Assembly: GCF_020523605.1 (NCBI RefSeq)
Contig: NZ_JAJAQI010000040.1
Coordinates: forward strand, 1-56,668
Origin: Roseicella aerolata
GTDB lineage: Bacteria; Pseudomonadota; Alphaproteobacteria; Acetobacterales; Acetobacteraceae
Reading direction: 5' to 3'
DNA length: 56,668 nucleotides
Part shown: in pieces, positions 6,293 to 14,485 of the stretch
Position numbering within the stretch: the first letter of the stretch is position 1
How the letters are laid out: every line of letters begins with the position of its first letter
The notes under the pieces: generated by a model
Database searches by the model: none
What the model was told of the DNA's origin: nothing
What the model saw: the letters and a program-made list of their open reading frames with translations, nothing else
Position numbers and translations under genes: made by a program

Positions 6293-8428
6293 ATGACGGA
6301 TGGGCTCGTGGCCAGCGCGCCGCGTGGGGAGTTCCAGGGCAGCACCTGCCCGCATGACTGTCCCTCGACCTGCGCGCTGGAGGTGGAGGTGCTGCGGGAC
6401 GCGCAGGGCGTCGGGCGGGGGATCGGCACGGTCCGCGGGGCGGAGGCGAACAGCTACACCGCCGGGGTGATCTGCGCGAAGGTCGCCCGCTATGCCGAGC
6501 GCGTCCACCACCCGGACCGCCTGCTGCGCCCCTTGCTGCGCACCGGGCCCAAGGGTTCCGGCCAGTTCCGGGAGATCGGCTGGGAGGAGGCGCTGGACCG
6601 CGTCGCCGAGGCCTTCATCGAGCGGACCGCGCGACATGGCAGCGAGACGGTCTGGCCCTACTACTATGCCGGGACCATGGGCCTGGTGCAGCGCGACGGC
6701 ATCCACCGGCTGCGCCATGTCATGCGCTATTCCGGCCAGCTCAACACCATCTGCACCGCGCTGTGCGAGAGCGGCTGGATGGCCGGCGTCGGGCGCTATG
6801 GCGGCCCCGACCCGCGGGAGATGGCGGAGGCCGACCTGATCGTCATGTGGGGCGGCAACCCGGTGGCGACGCAGGTCAATGTCATGACCCATGTCAGCCG
6901 CGCCCGGAAGCGGCGCGGGGCGAAATTCGTGGTCGTCGACCCCTACCGCACCGGCACCGCCGCGGCGGCCGACCTGCACCTGGCGGTGCGGCCGGGGACG
7001 GACGGCGCGCTCGCCTGCGCCGTCATGCACATCGCCTTCCGGGACGGCTTCGCCGATCGGGACTACATCGCCCGCATGTCGGACGCGCCGGCCGATCTCG
7101 AGGCGCATCTGGCGGCGCGCGGGCCGGACTGGGCCAGCGCCATCACCGGCCTCCCCGTCGCGGAGATCGAGGCATTCGCCAGGCTCTACTGCGAGACGGA
7201 GCGGGCCTATATCCGCTGCGGCTACGGCTTCTCCCGCAGCCGCAACGGCGCCGCCTCCCTGCATGCGGTCACCTGCCTGCCGACCGTGACGGGCAAGTGG
7301 CGCCACAAGGGCGGCGGCGCCTTCTGGTCCAACCGTGCGATCTATCACTGGGACAAGACGCTGATCGAAGGGCTGGACGCGCGCGACCCCGCCATCCGCG
7401 TGCTGGACCAGAGCCGGATCGGCGCCGTCCTCACCGGCGACCGCCGCGACCTGGGCGACGGCCCGCCGGTCACCGGCCTGCTGATCCAGAACACCAACCC
7501 GGTGGTGGTGGCGCCGGCCAGCGGCACGGTCCGCCGCGGCTTCGCGCGCGAGGACCTCTTCACCTGCGTGCACGAGCAGTTCCTGACCGACACCGCGAAA
7601 TATGCCGATGTGGTGCTGCCCGCGACCATGTTCGTCGAGCATGACGACCTCTACCAGTCCGGCGGGCACAGCCATATCCAGCTCGGCCCCAGGATCGTGG
7701 AGCCGCCGGGCGAGTGCCGCTCGAACCACGAGGTGCTGCAGGGCCTGGCGCGGCGGCTGGGGGCCGAACACCGCGGCTTCCGCATGACGGCGCGCGAGAT
7801 CGCCGATGCCACCCTGCGCGCCTCCGGCTGGCCGGGCTGGGAGGAGATCGCGGCCGGGCGCTGGCTGGACGCGCAGCCCGACTTCGCCTCGGCGCATTTC
7901 GAGACGGGCTTCGGCCACCAGGACGGCAGGTTCCGCTTCGCGCCGGACTGGGCGGCAATTGGCGCCGACCATGCCCGCATGCCGCGCCTGCCGGACCACA
8001 TGGCGTCGATCGACGCGGCGGATGGCGAGCACCCCTTCCGCATGGTGACGGCGCCGGCGCGGCAGTTCCTCAACACCACCTTCACCGAGACGCCGGGGGC
8101 CCGCAAGCGCGAGGTCCGGCCGACCGCCCTGCTGCATCCGCGCGACGCGGAGCGGCTGGGCGTGACGGAGGGCGGCCGCGTGCGGCTCGGCAATGCGCAG
8201 GGCGAGGTGGTGGTGACGGCGAAGCTGGCGGAGGGCCAGCAGGAAGGCGTCGTGATCGTCGAGAGCATCTGGCCGAATGCCGATTTCGAGGGCGGCATCG
8301 GCATCAACCTGCTGGTCAGCGATGATCCGGGCCCGCCCAAGGGCGGCGCGGTGTTCCACGACACGGCGGTCTGGGTGCGGCCGGCAGTCGCGGAGACCGA
8401 AGGGCTGGAGCGGCTGGCGGCGGAGTAG
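6293..8428 (+). CDS. molybdopterin-dependent oxidoreductase, catalytic subunit
   Basis: This 711-residue protein of the DMSO reductase/formate dehydrogenase superfamily has an N-terminal [4Fe-4S] motif with Cys19, Cys23, Cys27 and Cys61 (CPHDCPSTC ... GVICAK). The molybdopterin-guanine-dinucleotide-binding domains follow, with the typical WGGNPVATQ, VVVDPYRTGTA and a late NTNPV segment. The last 110 residues form the molydopterin dinucleotide-binding beta-barrel (ALLHPRDAERLGV ... VRLGNAQGEV). The Mo ligand probably lies in ICTALCESGWM, but whether Cys or Ser I cannot say. There is no Tat signal and no partner electron-transfer or membrane subunit beside it, so it is probably cytoplasmic with unknown substrate. 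Confidence 0.85.
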   Translation: MTDGLVASAPRGEFQGSTCPHDCPSTCALEVEVLRDAQGVGRGIGTVRGAEANSYTAGVICAKVARYAERVHHPDRLLRPLLRTGPKGSGQFREIGWEEALDRVAEAFIERTARHGSETVWPYYYAGTMGLVQRDGIHRLRHVMRYSGQLNTICTALCESGWMAGVGRYGGPDPREMAEADLIVMWGGNPVATQVNVMTHVSRARKRRGAKFVVVDPYRTGTAAAADLHLAVRPGTDGALACAVMHIAFRDGFADRDYIARMSDAPADLEAHLAARGPDWASAITGLPVAEIEAFARLYCETERAYIRCGYGFSRSRNGAASLHAVTCLPTVTGKWRHKGGGAFWSNRAIYHWDKTLIEGLDARDPAIRVLDQSRIGAVLTGDRRDLGDGPPVTGLLIQNTNPVVVAPASGTVRRGFAREDLFTCVHEQFLTDTAKYADVVLPATMFVEHDDLYQSGGHSHIQLGPRIVEPPGECRSNHEVLQGLARRLGAEHRGFRMTAREIADATLRASGWPGWEEIAAGRWLDAQPDFASAHFETGFGHQDGRFRFAPDWAAIGADHARMPRLPDHMASIDAADGEHPFRMVTAPARQFLNTTFTETPGARKREVRPTALLHPRDAERLGVTEGGRVRLGNAQGEVVVTAKLAEGQQEGVVIVESIWPNADFEGGIGINLLVSDDPGPPKGGAVFHDTAVWVRPAVAETEGLERLAAE

Positions 8429-8444
8429 CGGACGCGCCCATCCC

Positions 8445-8465
8445 GCGCTCGACATTGCCGAGCGC
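8445..8465. terminator. hairpin between convergent genes
   Basis: GCGCTCG (8445-8451) and CGAGCGC (8459-8465) pair perfectly around a 7-nt loop, 17 bases after the oxidoreductase stop. It could serve both that gene and the convergent phnM1. No T-tract. Confidence 0.45.
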
Positions 8466-8603
8466 GGCACGCACCGGCACTGCGAGACCGAAGCCGCTTC
8501 GCCGCAGCCTGCGGGACGCGGCTACGGCCTTGCCGCCGCTCGGGCAGGGCCGCGGCACGGGGTCGCCTTCGATGCGGCCGAAGGCGCGGGCCGACGCCCC
8601 GAC

Positions 8604-9749
8604 CTACACCAATCGCGCGGCGCCCGCCGCGGTGAGATGGGACAGGCGCCCGCCGCAGAACACCGCGAGGGCCTCCGGCCCCGCCGGATCCACCACCACC
8701 ACATCGCCCCGCAGGCCGGGCTGCAAGGCGCCGCGGTCATGCAGCCCGGCCGCCGCCGCCGGGTTGCCGGAGACCAGCGCCCAGGCCTCCGGCAGCGCCA
8801 TGCGGCCGCGCCTGACCAGGGCGAAGGGCGCGTCGAGCAGCGCCGGCCAGTGGTAATCGCTGGCCAGCACCGTCACGACGCCGCGTTCCGCCAGCGGCGC
8901 CGCGCTGGCCCAGCCGAGATGGCTGCCGCCGCGCACCACATTGGGCGCGCCCATCACCACCGCCTCGCCGGCGGCGCGGGCATCCTCCGCCACTGCCTCG
9001 GCCATCGGGAATTCGCAGATGCGGGCGCCGAGGCCGCGATAGAGCGCGCGATCCGCGAGCGTCGCATCGTCATGGCTCAGCATCGGCAGGCCGGCCTTCG
9101 CCGCTGCGGCGGCCAGCCGCGCGCGGGCCTCCGGCACCGCATCCCGCCGCGCCGCGACCCGCCCGATCAGCGCCCTGAACGCTTCCGGGGACAGGCCGGC
9201 CCGGCCGGCATACTTGGCCAGTTGCTTCGGATCATCGAGGCGCGAGAGGATCGGCGGCGTGTGGTCGTTGAAGCCGAGCAGATGCACCTGGCCGGTGGCG
9301 ATGCCCGACAGCGCGTCGTCCAGCGCATCGAGGTTGTCCGCCTCGAAGCGCAGATGCACCCGCAGGTCGAGCGCGAGGCGCGGTCTCGCCTCCTCCAGCG
9401 CCGCCATCAGCAGCCGCCAGGTCGCGAGCGAGCGCAGCCCCGGCTCCCAGGACAGGGTCACGCCGAGATAGGCGGTGGTGATGCCCGAGGCGAGCAGTTG
9501 CGCCGCCATGTCCCGCACTGCCAGCGCAGCGGGAAAACCGATGCCCGGCCGCGGCTGCAGGCAGCGCTCATGCGCGTCGCCATGCAGGTCCACCAGGCCC
9601 GGCAGCACCAGCAGGCCGCGCGCATCCAGCACCCGCCCGCCGGATGCCGGTTCGGCAAGGCGTCCATCCGCCAGGGCGATGTCGGCGGGGCGCAGCGCGC
9701 CGTCCAGCAGCGCGGTGCCGCCGGTGATCCGCCAGGAGGGCTGTTCCAT
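8604..9749 (-). CDS. phnM: PhnM paralogue 1, ribosyl-phosphonate triphosphate diphosphatase
   Basis: This 381-residue amidohydrolase-fold protein of the PhnM family removes pyrophosphate from alpha-D-ribose 1-methylphosphonate 5-triphosphate. The metal site is visible as DLHGD (Asp54, His56, Asp58), SHDDAT and VLASDYHWPALL. GAPNVVRGGSH is the family hallmark. The ATG at 9749 lies two bases after the phnF stop, so phnF and this gene form an operon divergent from phnGHIJKL. A second PhnM gene sits at 15177-16316 and differs clearly in sequence (DVHTDN instead of DLHGDAH). Either copy could be specialised for another substituent on the phosphonate; that is inference. Confidence 0.88.
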   Translation of the reverse strand: MEQPSWRITGGTALLDGALRPADIALADGRLAEPASGGRVLDARGLLVLPGLVDLHGDAHERCLQPRPGIGFPAALAVRDMAAQLLASGITTAYLGVTLSWEPGLRSLATWRLLMAALEEARPRLALDLRVHLRFEADNLDALDDALSGIATGQVHLLGFNDHTPPILSRLDDPKQLAKYAGRAGLSPEAFRALIGRVAARRDAVPEARARLAAAAAKAGLPMLSHDDATLADRALYRGLGARICEFPMAEAVAEDARAAGEAVVMGAPNVVRGGSHLGWASAAPLAERGVVTVLASDYHWPALLDAPFALVRRGRMALPEAWALVSGNPAAAAGLHDRGALQPGLRGDVVVVDPAGPEALAVFCGGRLSHLTAAGAARLV

Positions 9750-9751
9750 GC

Positions 9752-10519
9752 TCAGCTTTCCACCAGGATCTGCATGCGGCCCGCGGCATAGCAGGCCAGG
9801 CTCAGTTCCACCGGCTCGCCCGCCGGGTCGACATTGACCGCCTCGGTCACCAGCACCGGGCGGGTGCGGGCCTGCTCCAGCAGCGCCGCCTCCTCCGCCG
9901 TCGGCATCCGGGCGGTGATGCGCGTCACCTGCCGGCGGTAGTCGCCGAGGCCGAGCGCCGCGAGCGCCCTGGTGATGGAGGAATCCTCGGCCAGCAGCCG
10001 GGCAATGCCGGGGAAGCGCGCGGCGGAGAAGTAATGCGTGCCGATCACCACCGGCCGGCCATCCGCCAGGCCCAGCCGCTCCGCCGCCACCACCGGACGG
10101 CCGCGGCGCAGCTTCAGCGCCTCCGCCACTATGGCATCGGCATTGATCTCCTCCAGCCGGAGGATGCGGCCCTGCGGCTCCCGGTTCTGGCGGCGGATGG
10201 TCTCGGAGAAGCGGGTGCGCGGCCCGAGGGGGTAGTCGAGCAGATCCTCCGCCACGAAGCTGCCGCGCCCCTGCTCGATCCGCACCAGGCCGCGCGACTG
10301 CAGCTCCTCCATGGCGCGGCGGACGGTGTGGCGGTTGACGGCGAAGCGCGCCGAGAGCTCGGCTTCCGTCGGCAGCCGGGCACCGGGCGGCAACTGGCCG
10401 GAGCCGATCTCCTTCTCCAGGCTCCCGACGATCTGCCGCCACAGCGCCACCCCCTGGCCGCGGGCCAGGGGTGACGCGATCACCGGGCCTGCGGCCGCCG
10501 TCATGGAAGTTTCAACCAT
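9752..10519 (-). CDS. phnF: PhnF, GntR/HutC-family repressor of phosphonate genes
   Basis: An N-terminal GntR winged helix-turn-helix (LWRQIVGSLEKEIGSGQLPP ... LPTEAELSARFAVNRHTVRRA, about residues 25-80) is followed by a UTRA ligand-binding domain (about 95-250). PhnF proteins repress phosphonate or phosphate-linked genes, with release by a ligand. Start choice: ATG 10519 has CAGGA upstream; GCC-rich codons up to 10540 also stay open, and an ATG at 10504 is an alternative. It is encoded divergently from phnG, and the shared 79-base gap contains paired sites with the GTCTAGAC core expected for HutC-type regulators, so autoregulation together with control of phnG onward is likely. Confidence 0.9.
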   Translation of the reverse strand: MVETSMTAAAGPVIASPLARGQGVALWRQIVGSLEKEIGSGQLPPGARLPTEAELSARFAVNRHTVRRAMEELQSRGLVRIEQGRGSFVAEDLLDYPLGPRTRFSETIRRQNREPQGRILRLEEINADAIVAEALKLRRGRPVVAAERLGLADGRPVVIGTHYFSAARFPGIARLLAEDSSITRALAALGLGDYRRQVTRITARMPTAEEAALLEQARTRPVLVTEAVNVDPAGEPVELSLACYAAGRMQILVES

Positions 10520-10559
10520 GCGCGCATCCTGCCGTGGCAATGTTGGGGCCTGAATATCC

Positions 10560-10584
10560 GGCTAGACATCTGGTTGTCTAGACC
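10560..10584. promoter_or_regulatory. PhnF operator (paired GTnTAnAC-type sites)
   Basis: CTAGACA (10562-10568) and TGTCTAG (10575-10581) form a perfect 7-bp inverted repeat around TCTGGT. The right side contains the full palindrome GTCTAGAC (10576-10583), the GT-N-TA-N-AC core of HutC-subfamily GntR sites; the left GCTAGACA is a degenerate copy 13-14 bp away. It lies between phnF and phnG, immediately before phnG. Confidence 0.7.
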
Positions 10585-10598
10585 TTTAAGAAAGCCGC

Positions 10599-11075
10599 AT
10601 GACCCAGGCCGCAGAGATGCAGGATCCCGAGACAGAACGGAACGCGGCCCGGCGCCGCTGGATGGGCATCCTCGCCAGGGCAAGCGGCGCGGAGATCGCC
10701 GGGCGCCTCGCCGCCGCCCCTGCCCTGCCGGCGCATCGCCGCCTGCGGGGCCCGGAGACCGGGCTGGTGATGGCGCGCGGCCGGCAGGGCGGCGACGGCG
10801 CGCCGTTCAATCTGGGCGAGGTCACCGTCACGCGCTGCAGCGTGTGCCTGGAGGATGGCCGGATTGGCCACGCCTATGTCGCCGGCCGGGATGCCCGCCA
10901 GGCGGAACTGGCCGCGGTGCTGGATGCGGCGCTGCAGGACCCCGCCCGGCAGCCGGCCCTGCTGGCCGCGGTGGTAGAGCCGCTGGCCACGTTCCAGGCA
11001 GCCCGGGCGGCGAAGGACGCCGCCAGGGCGGCCGCGACGCGCGTGCAATTCTTCACCATGGCGACGATGCGATGA
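10599..11075 (+). CDS. phnG: PhnG, C-P lyase core subunit
   Basis: This 158-residue protein (E. coli PhnG has 150) contains the family segment LARASGAEIAGRL and FNLGEVTVTRCSVCLEDGRIGHAYV, ending near DAALQDP. PhnG forms the core C-P lyase complex with PhnH, PhnI and PhnJ, which attaches methylphosphonate and related compounds to ribose from ATP. It is the first gene of the plus-strand operon, directly behind the PhnF-type operator. Only a weak AAGAAAG precedes its start. Its last bases overlap phnH by four (ATGA). Confidence 0.92.
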   Translation: MTQAAEMQDPETERNAARRRWMGILARASGAEIAGRLAAAPALPAHRRLRGPETGLVMARGRQGGDGAPFNLGEVTVTRCSVCLEDGRIGHAYVAGRDARQAELAAVLDAALQDPARQPALLAAVVEPLATFQAARAAKDAARAAATRVQFFTMATMR

Positions 11076-11650
11076 ACGCCCCCCTGACGCCGGGCTTCGC
11101 CGAGCCCGTCCTCGATGCGCAGCGCTGCTTCCGCGCGGTGCTGGAGGCGATGGCGCGGCCCGGCCGCGTGCAGGCCCTCCCGGCACTGCCGGAGGCCCCG
11201 GCGCCGCTCGCCCCGGCCGCGGCGGCGGTGCTGCTGACCCTGGCCGATGCCGACACGCCGGTCTGGCTGGATGCCGGCGAGGCGGCCGCGGCCTGGCTGC
11301 GCTTCCATGCCGGCTGCCCGATCGCCGCCAGCGCCGCCGAGGCGACCTTCGCGCTGGCCGGCGGCGTGCCGCCCGCCCTGCGCGACCTCAGCCAGGGCAC
11401 GGAGGAGGAGCCGCATCGCTCCGCCACCCTGCTTGTCCAGGTGGCGGCGCTGGCGGAGGGCGGCGGCTGGCGGCTGACCGGCCCGGGCATCGAGCGCGAG
11501 CACCGGCTGCTGGCCGCGGGGCTGCCGGCAGGTTTCGAGGCGGAGTGGGCGGCCAACCACGCCCGCTTCCCGCGGGGGGTGGATGTCATCCTCTGCGCCG
11601 GCGACCGGCTGGCCGCCCTGCCCCGCACCACCAGGCTGGAGGCCGGCTGA
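11072..11650 (+). CDS. phnH: PhnH, C-P lyase core subunit
   Basis: This 192-residue protein is close to the family length (194 in E. coli). The N-terminus GFAEPVLDAQRCFRAVLEAMARPG is the PhnH signature. The centre holds VWLDAGEAAAAWLRFHAGC and the C-terminus ends FPRGVDVILCAGDRLAALPRTT, also typical. PhnH has a PLP-transferase-like fold without catalytic PLP binding and is a structural subunit of PhnGHIJ. It starts within the phnG stop (ATGA) and shares an overlapping junction with phnI, so subunits are probably made in balanced amounts. Confidence 0.93.
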   Translation: MNAPLTPGFAEPVLDAQRCFRAVLEAMARPGRVQALPALPEAPAPLAPAAAAVLLTLADADTPVWLDAGEAAAAWLRFHAGCPIAASAAEATFALAGGVPPALRDLSQGTEEEPHRSATLLVQVAALAEGGGWRLTGPGIEREHRLLAAGLPAGFEAEWAANHARFPRGVDVILCAGDRLAALPRTTRLEAG

Positions 11651-12786
11651 TGTATGTCGCGGTAAAGGGCGGCGAGCGCGCGATCGAGGCGGCGCATGCC
11701 TGGCTGGCGGAGGAACGGCGCGGCGATCCGGCGCTGCCGGAACTCTCGGTCGAGCAGATCGGGCAGCAGCTCGGCCTCGCCGTGGACCGGGTGATGGCGG
11801 AGGGCGCCTGCTTCGACCGCGGCCTCGCCGCGCTCGCCATCAAGCAGGCGCGCGGCGACCTGATCGAGGCGGCCTTCCTGCTGCGGGCCTATCGCACCAC
11901 CCTGCCCCGCTTCGGCGCCAGCCTGCCGCTGGATACCGGCGCCATGCGCATCCGCCGGCGCGTCAGCGCCACCTACAAGGACCTGCCGGGCGGCCAGGTG
12001 CTGGGCCCGACCTTCGACTACACCCACCGGCTTCTGGACTTCGCCCTGGCCTGCGATCGTCCCGGGTCGCCAGACCCGGGGCGTGAATCGCAGGCCCCAG
12101 GTTTGACCGCCGCCGAGGGCAATGCGCCGCCCTCCGCCCCCGAGGCACCGGCGAAGGCCGCGGCCATGCCGCGCGTCACCAGCATTCTGGCGCAGGAAGG
12201 GCTGATGCAGCCGGAGACGCCCGGCGAGGCGGAGCCGCCCGACCTGACGCGCGAGCCCCTGTCCTTTCCCGCCGACCGGCCAGTGCGCCTGCAGGCGCTG
12301 GCGCGCGGCGACGAGGGCTTCCTGCTCGGCCTCGGCTATTCGACCCAGCGCGGCTACGGCAACGCCCACCCCTTCGTCGGGGAGATCCGCATGGGCGAGG
12401 TGGCGGTGGAGATCGAGCCGCCCGAGCTCGGCTTCCCCATCGAGATCGGCGAGATCACCGTGACCGAATGCCAGATGGTGAACCAGTTCGCCGGCTCGAA
12501 GACCGAGCCGGCGCAATTCACCCGCGGCTACGGCCTCACCTTCGGGCATGGCGAGCGCAAGGCCATGGCCATGGCGCTGGTGGACCGCAGCCTGCGCGCG
12601 GCGGAGCTGGGCGAGGAGGCGACGGCGCCGGCCCAGAGCGAGGAATTCGTGCTGTACCACTGCGACAATGTGGAGGCGACCGGCTTCGTCGAGCACCTGA
12701 AGCTGCCGCATTACGTCGATTTCCAGAGCGAGCTGGAGAAGATCCGGCAGATGCGGGCAACGGCGCTGCGGGAGGCCGCGGAATGA
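11650..12786 (+). CDS. phnI: PhnI, nucleosidase subunit of C-P lyase, with inserted linker
   Basis: PhnI, with help from PhnG, PhnH and PhnL, replaces adenine of ATP with the phosphonate to give ribose-phosphonate triphosphate. The 378-residue product begins MYVAVKGGERAIEAAH and carries LSVEQIGQQL, RIRRRVSATYKDLPGGQ and GYGLTFGHGERKAMAMALVD, all PhnI-typical. It is about 24 residues longer than E. coli PhnI (354). The extra length sits near residues 134-172, where the DNA contains a perfect nested palindrome (12049-12095) followed by a Pro/Ala-rich linker. The reading frame is intact, so the enzyme is presumably active. The gene overlaps phnJ by four bases. Confidence 0.94.
   Translation: MYVAVKGGERAIEAAHAWLAEERRGDPALPELSVEQIGQQLGLAVDRVMAEGACFDRGLAALAIKQARGDLIEAAFLLRAYRTTLPRFGASLPLDTGAMRIRRRVSATYKDLPGGQVLGPTFDYTHRLLDFALACDRPGSPDPGRESQAPGLTAAEGNAPPSAPEAPAKAAAMPRVTSILAQEGLMQPETPGEAEPPDLTREPLSFPADRPVRLQALARGDEGFLLGLGYSTQRGYGNAHPFVGEIRMGEVAVEIEPPELGFPIEIGEITVTECQMVNQFAGSKTEPAQFTRGYGLTFGHGERKAMAMALVDRSLRAAELGEEATAPAQSEEFVLYHCDNVEATGFVEHLKLPHYVDFQSELEKIRQMRATALREAAE
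12049..12095. repeat. palindromic element inside phnI
   Basis: Outer arms GCCTGCGAT (12049-12057) and ATCGCAGGC (12087-12095) and inner arms CCCGGGTC (12061-12068) and GACCCGGG (12073-12080) are perfect, with loop GCCA. It is read in frame as part of PhnI (DRPGSPDPGRESQ). This resembles mobile palindromes of alphaproteobacteria that insert into coding sequence. Confidence 0.7.
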
Positions 12787-13715
12787 GCGCCGTGCCGGCC
12801 GCCCGACCGGCGGAGGACGCGGCCGCCGAGGGTGGTGAGGACCGGAGCGATGGATCGGCCGGCCGGCTGGCGGGCTACAATCTCGGCTATCTCGACGAGA
12901 ACACCAAGCGGATGATCCGCCGGACCCTGCTGAAGGCGGTGGCGATCCCCGGCCACCAGGTTCCCTTCGGCAGCCGGGAGATGCCGCTGCCCTATGGCTG
13001 GGGCACGGGCGGCATCCAGGTGACGGCGGCGGTCATCGGGCCGGAGGACCGGCTGAAGGTCATCGATCAGGGGGCGGACGACACCACCAACGCCGTCTCC
13101 ATCCGTCGCTTCTTCGCCCGTGTCGCCGGCGTCGCCACCACCGAGCGGACGCGGGAGGCCAGCATCATCCAGACCCGCCACCGCATTCCCGAAACACCGC
13201 TGCGCGAGGGCCAGATCATCGTCTACCAGGTCCCGATGCCGGAGCCGCTCTTCCGCCTGGAGCCGCGCGTGGCGGAGACGCGGCGCATGCATGCGCTGGC
13301 CGATTACGGCCTCATGCATGTGAAGCTCTATGAGGACATTGCCCGCCACGGCCAGGTCGCGATCAGCTACAACTACCCGGTCATGGTGAATGGCCGCTAC
13401 CTCATGGCGCCCTCCCCCATTCCGTCCTTCGACAATCCGAAGATGGACCGGATGCCGGCGCTGCAGCTTTTCGGCGCCGGGCGGGAGAAGCGGATCTACG
13501 CCGTGCCGCCCTACACCGCGGTGAAGAGCCTCGACTTCGAGGACCACCCCTTCCAGCCGGTCCGCGCCCCGGCGGCCTGCGCGCTCTGCGGCAGCCAGGA
13601 GAGCTACCTGGACGAGGTGGTGACGGACGACCGCGGCGGGCGGATCTTCGTCTGCTCCGATACGGATTACTGCCACACCCGCCAGGCGGCGCAGCCCCGG
13701 GAGGCGGCGGAATGA
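12783..13715 (+). CDS. phnJ: PhnJ, radical-SAM C-P lyase
   Basis: PhnJ cleaves the carbon-phosphorus bond of ribose-1-phosphonate 5-phosphate, releasing the alkane and a cyclic ribose phosphate. The cysteines visible here are Cys266, Cys269, Cys291 and Cys297. Their spacing (C-x2-C-x21-C-x5-C) equals that of E. coli PhnJ Cys241/244/266/272 with a constant offset of 25, which reflects a 25-residue acidic N-terminal extension. The core AGYNLGYLDENTKRMIRR holds the glycine region needed for radical transfer. It has 310 residues against 281 in E. coli. Start and stop overlap phnI and phnK by four bases each. Confidence 0.96.
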   Translation: MSAVPAARPAEDAAAEGGEDRSDGSAGRLAGYNLGYLDENTKRMIRRTLLKAVAIPGHQVPFGSREMPLPYGWGTGGIQVTAAVIGPEDRLKVIDQGADDTTNAVSIRRFFARVAGVATTERTREASIIQTRHRIPETPLREGQIIVYQVPMPEPLFRLEPRVAETRRMHALADYGLMHVKLYEDIARHGQVAISYNYPVMVNGRYLMAPSPIPSFDNPKMDRMPALQLFGAGREKRIYAVPPYTAVKSLDFEDHPFQPVRAPAACALCGSQESYLDEVVTDDRGGRIFVCSDTDYCHTRQAAQPREAAE

Positions 13716-14485
13716 GCCCGCCCCTGCTGGAGGCGCGCGGACTGTCCCTGCGCTATGGCGCGGTGCCGGCGCTCGATGACGTCGCGCTTTCCATCTGGCC
13801 GGGTGAGGTTGTCGCCATCGTCGGCGAATCCGGCTCCGGCAAGACCACCCTGCTGCGCGTCCTCTCCGGCCTGCTGCGGCCGGAGGCCGGCACGGTGCTC
13901 TACCGCGCCCCGGCGGGCGCCACGCATGCGGTCCATGACATGGGCGAGGCCGCGTTGCGCCGGCTGCAGCGGACCGATTGGGGCTTCGTCCACCAGAACC
14001 CGCGCGACGGGCTGCGCCTCGGCATCTCCGCCGGCGGCAATATCGGCGAGCGGCTGATGGCGACCGGCGCGCGCCATTACGGCACGATCCGGGGTGCCGC
14101 GACCGAATGGCTGAAGCGCGTCGAGATCGACCCGGCGCGCATCGACGGGCTGCCGCGCACCTTCTCCGGCGGCATGCAGCAGCGGCTGCAGATCGCCCGC
14201 ACCCTGGTGACGCATCCGCGCCTCGTCTTCATGGACGAGCCGACCGGCGGCCTCGACGTCTCGGTCCAGGCCCGGCTGCTGGACCTGATCCGGGCGCTGG
14301 TCGCGGATCTGGGCCTCTCGGTCCTGCTGGTGACGCATGATATCGCCGCGGCGCGGCTGCTGGCGCACCGCATGCTGGTGATGCGCCAGGGCCGCGTGGT
14401 GGAGGAAGGGCTGACCGACCGCGTGCTGGACGATCCGCAACACGAATACACGCAGCTTCTCGTCGCCTCGGTGCTCGCGGCATGA
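13712..14485 (+). CDS. phnK: PhnK, ABC-type ATPase of C-P lyase
   Basis: This 257-residue ATP-binding protein has Walker A GESGSGKT (about residues 38-45), signature TFSGGMQQRLQIAR, Walker B LVFMDEPT and the switch histidine in LLVTHD. PhnK binds the PhnGHIJ core near PhnJ and is thought to open the complex; no membrane permease is associated with it. The segment MGEAALRRLQRTDWGFVHQNPRDGLR is typical for PhnK as opposed to peptide transporters. It overlaps phnJ and phnL by four bases. Confidence 0.93.
   Translation: MSPPLLEARGLSLRYGAVPALDDVALSIWPGEVVAIVGESGSGKTTLLRVLSGLLRPEAGTVLYRAPAGATHAVHDMGEAALRRLQRTDWGFVHQNPRDGLRLGISAGGNIGERLMATGARHYGTIRGAATEWLKRVEIDPARIDGLPRTFSGGMQQRLQIARTLVTHPRLVFMDEPTGGLDVSVQARLLDLIRALVADLGLSVLLVTHDIAAARLLAHRMLVMRQGRVVEEGLTDRVLDDPQHEYTQLLVASVLAA

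Noticed and set aside
6260-8470. Long minus-strand open frame (about 736 codons) opposite the molybdopterin oxidoreductase gene
   Set aside because: It lies entirely antisense to a gene with clear motifs; its product is Arg/His/Gly-rich without domains, as expected from third-position GC bias.
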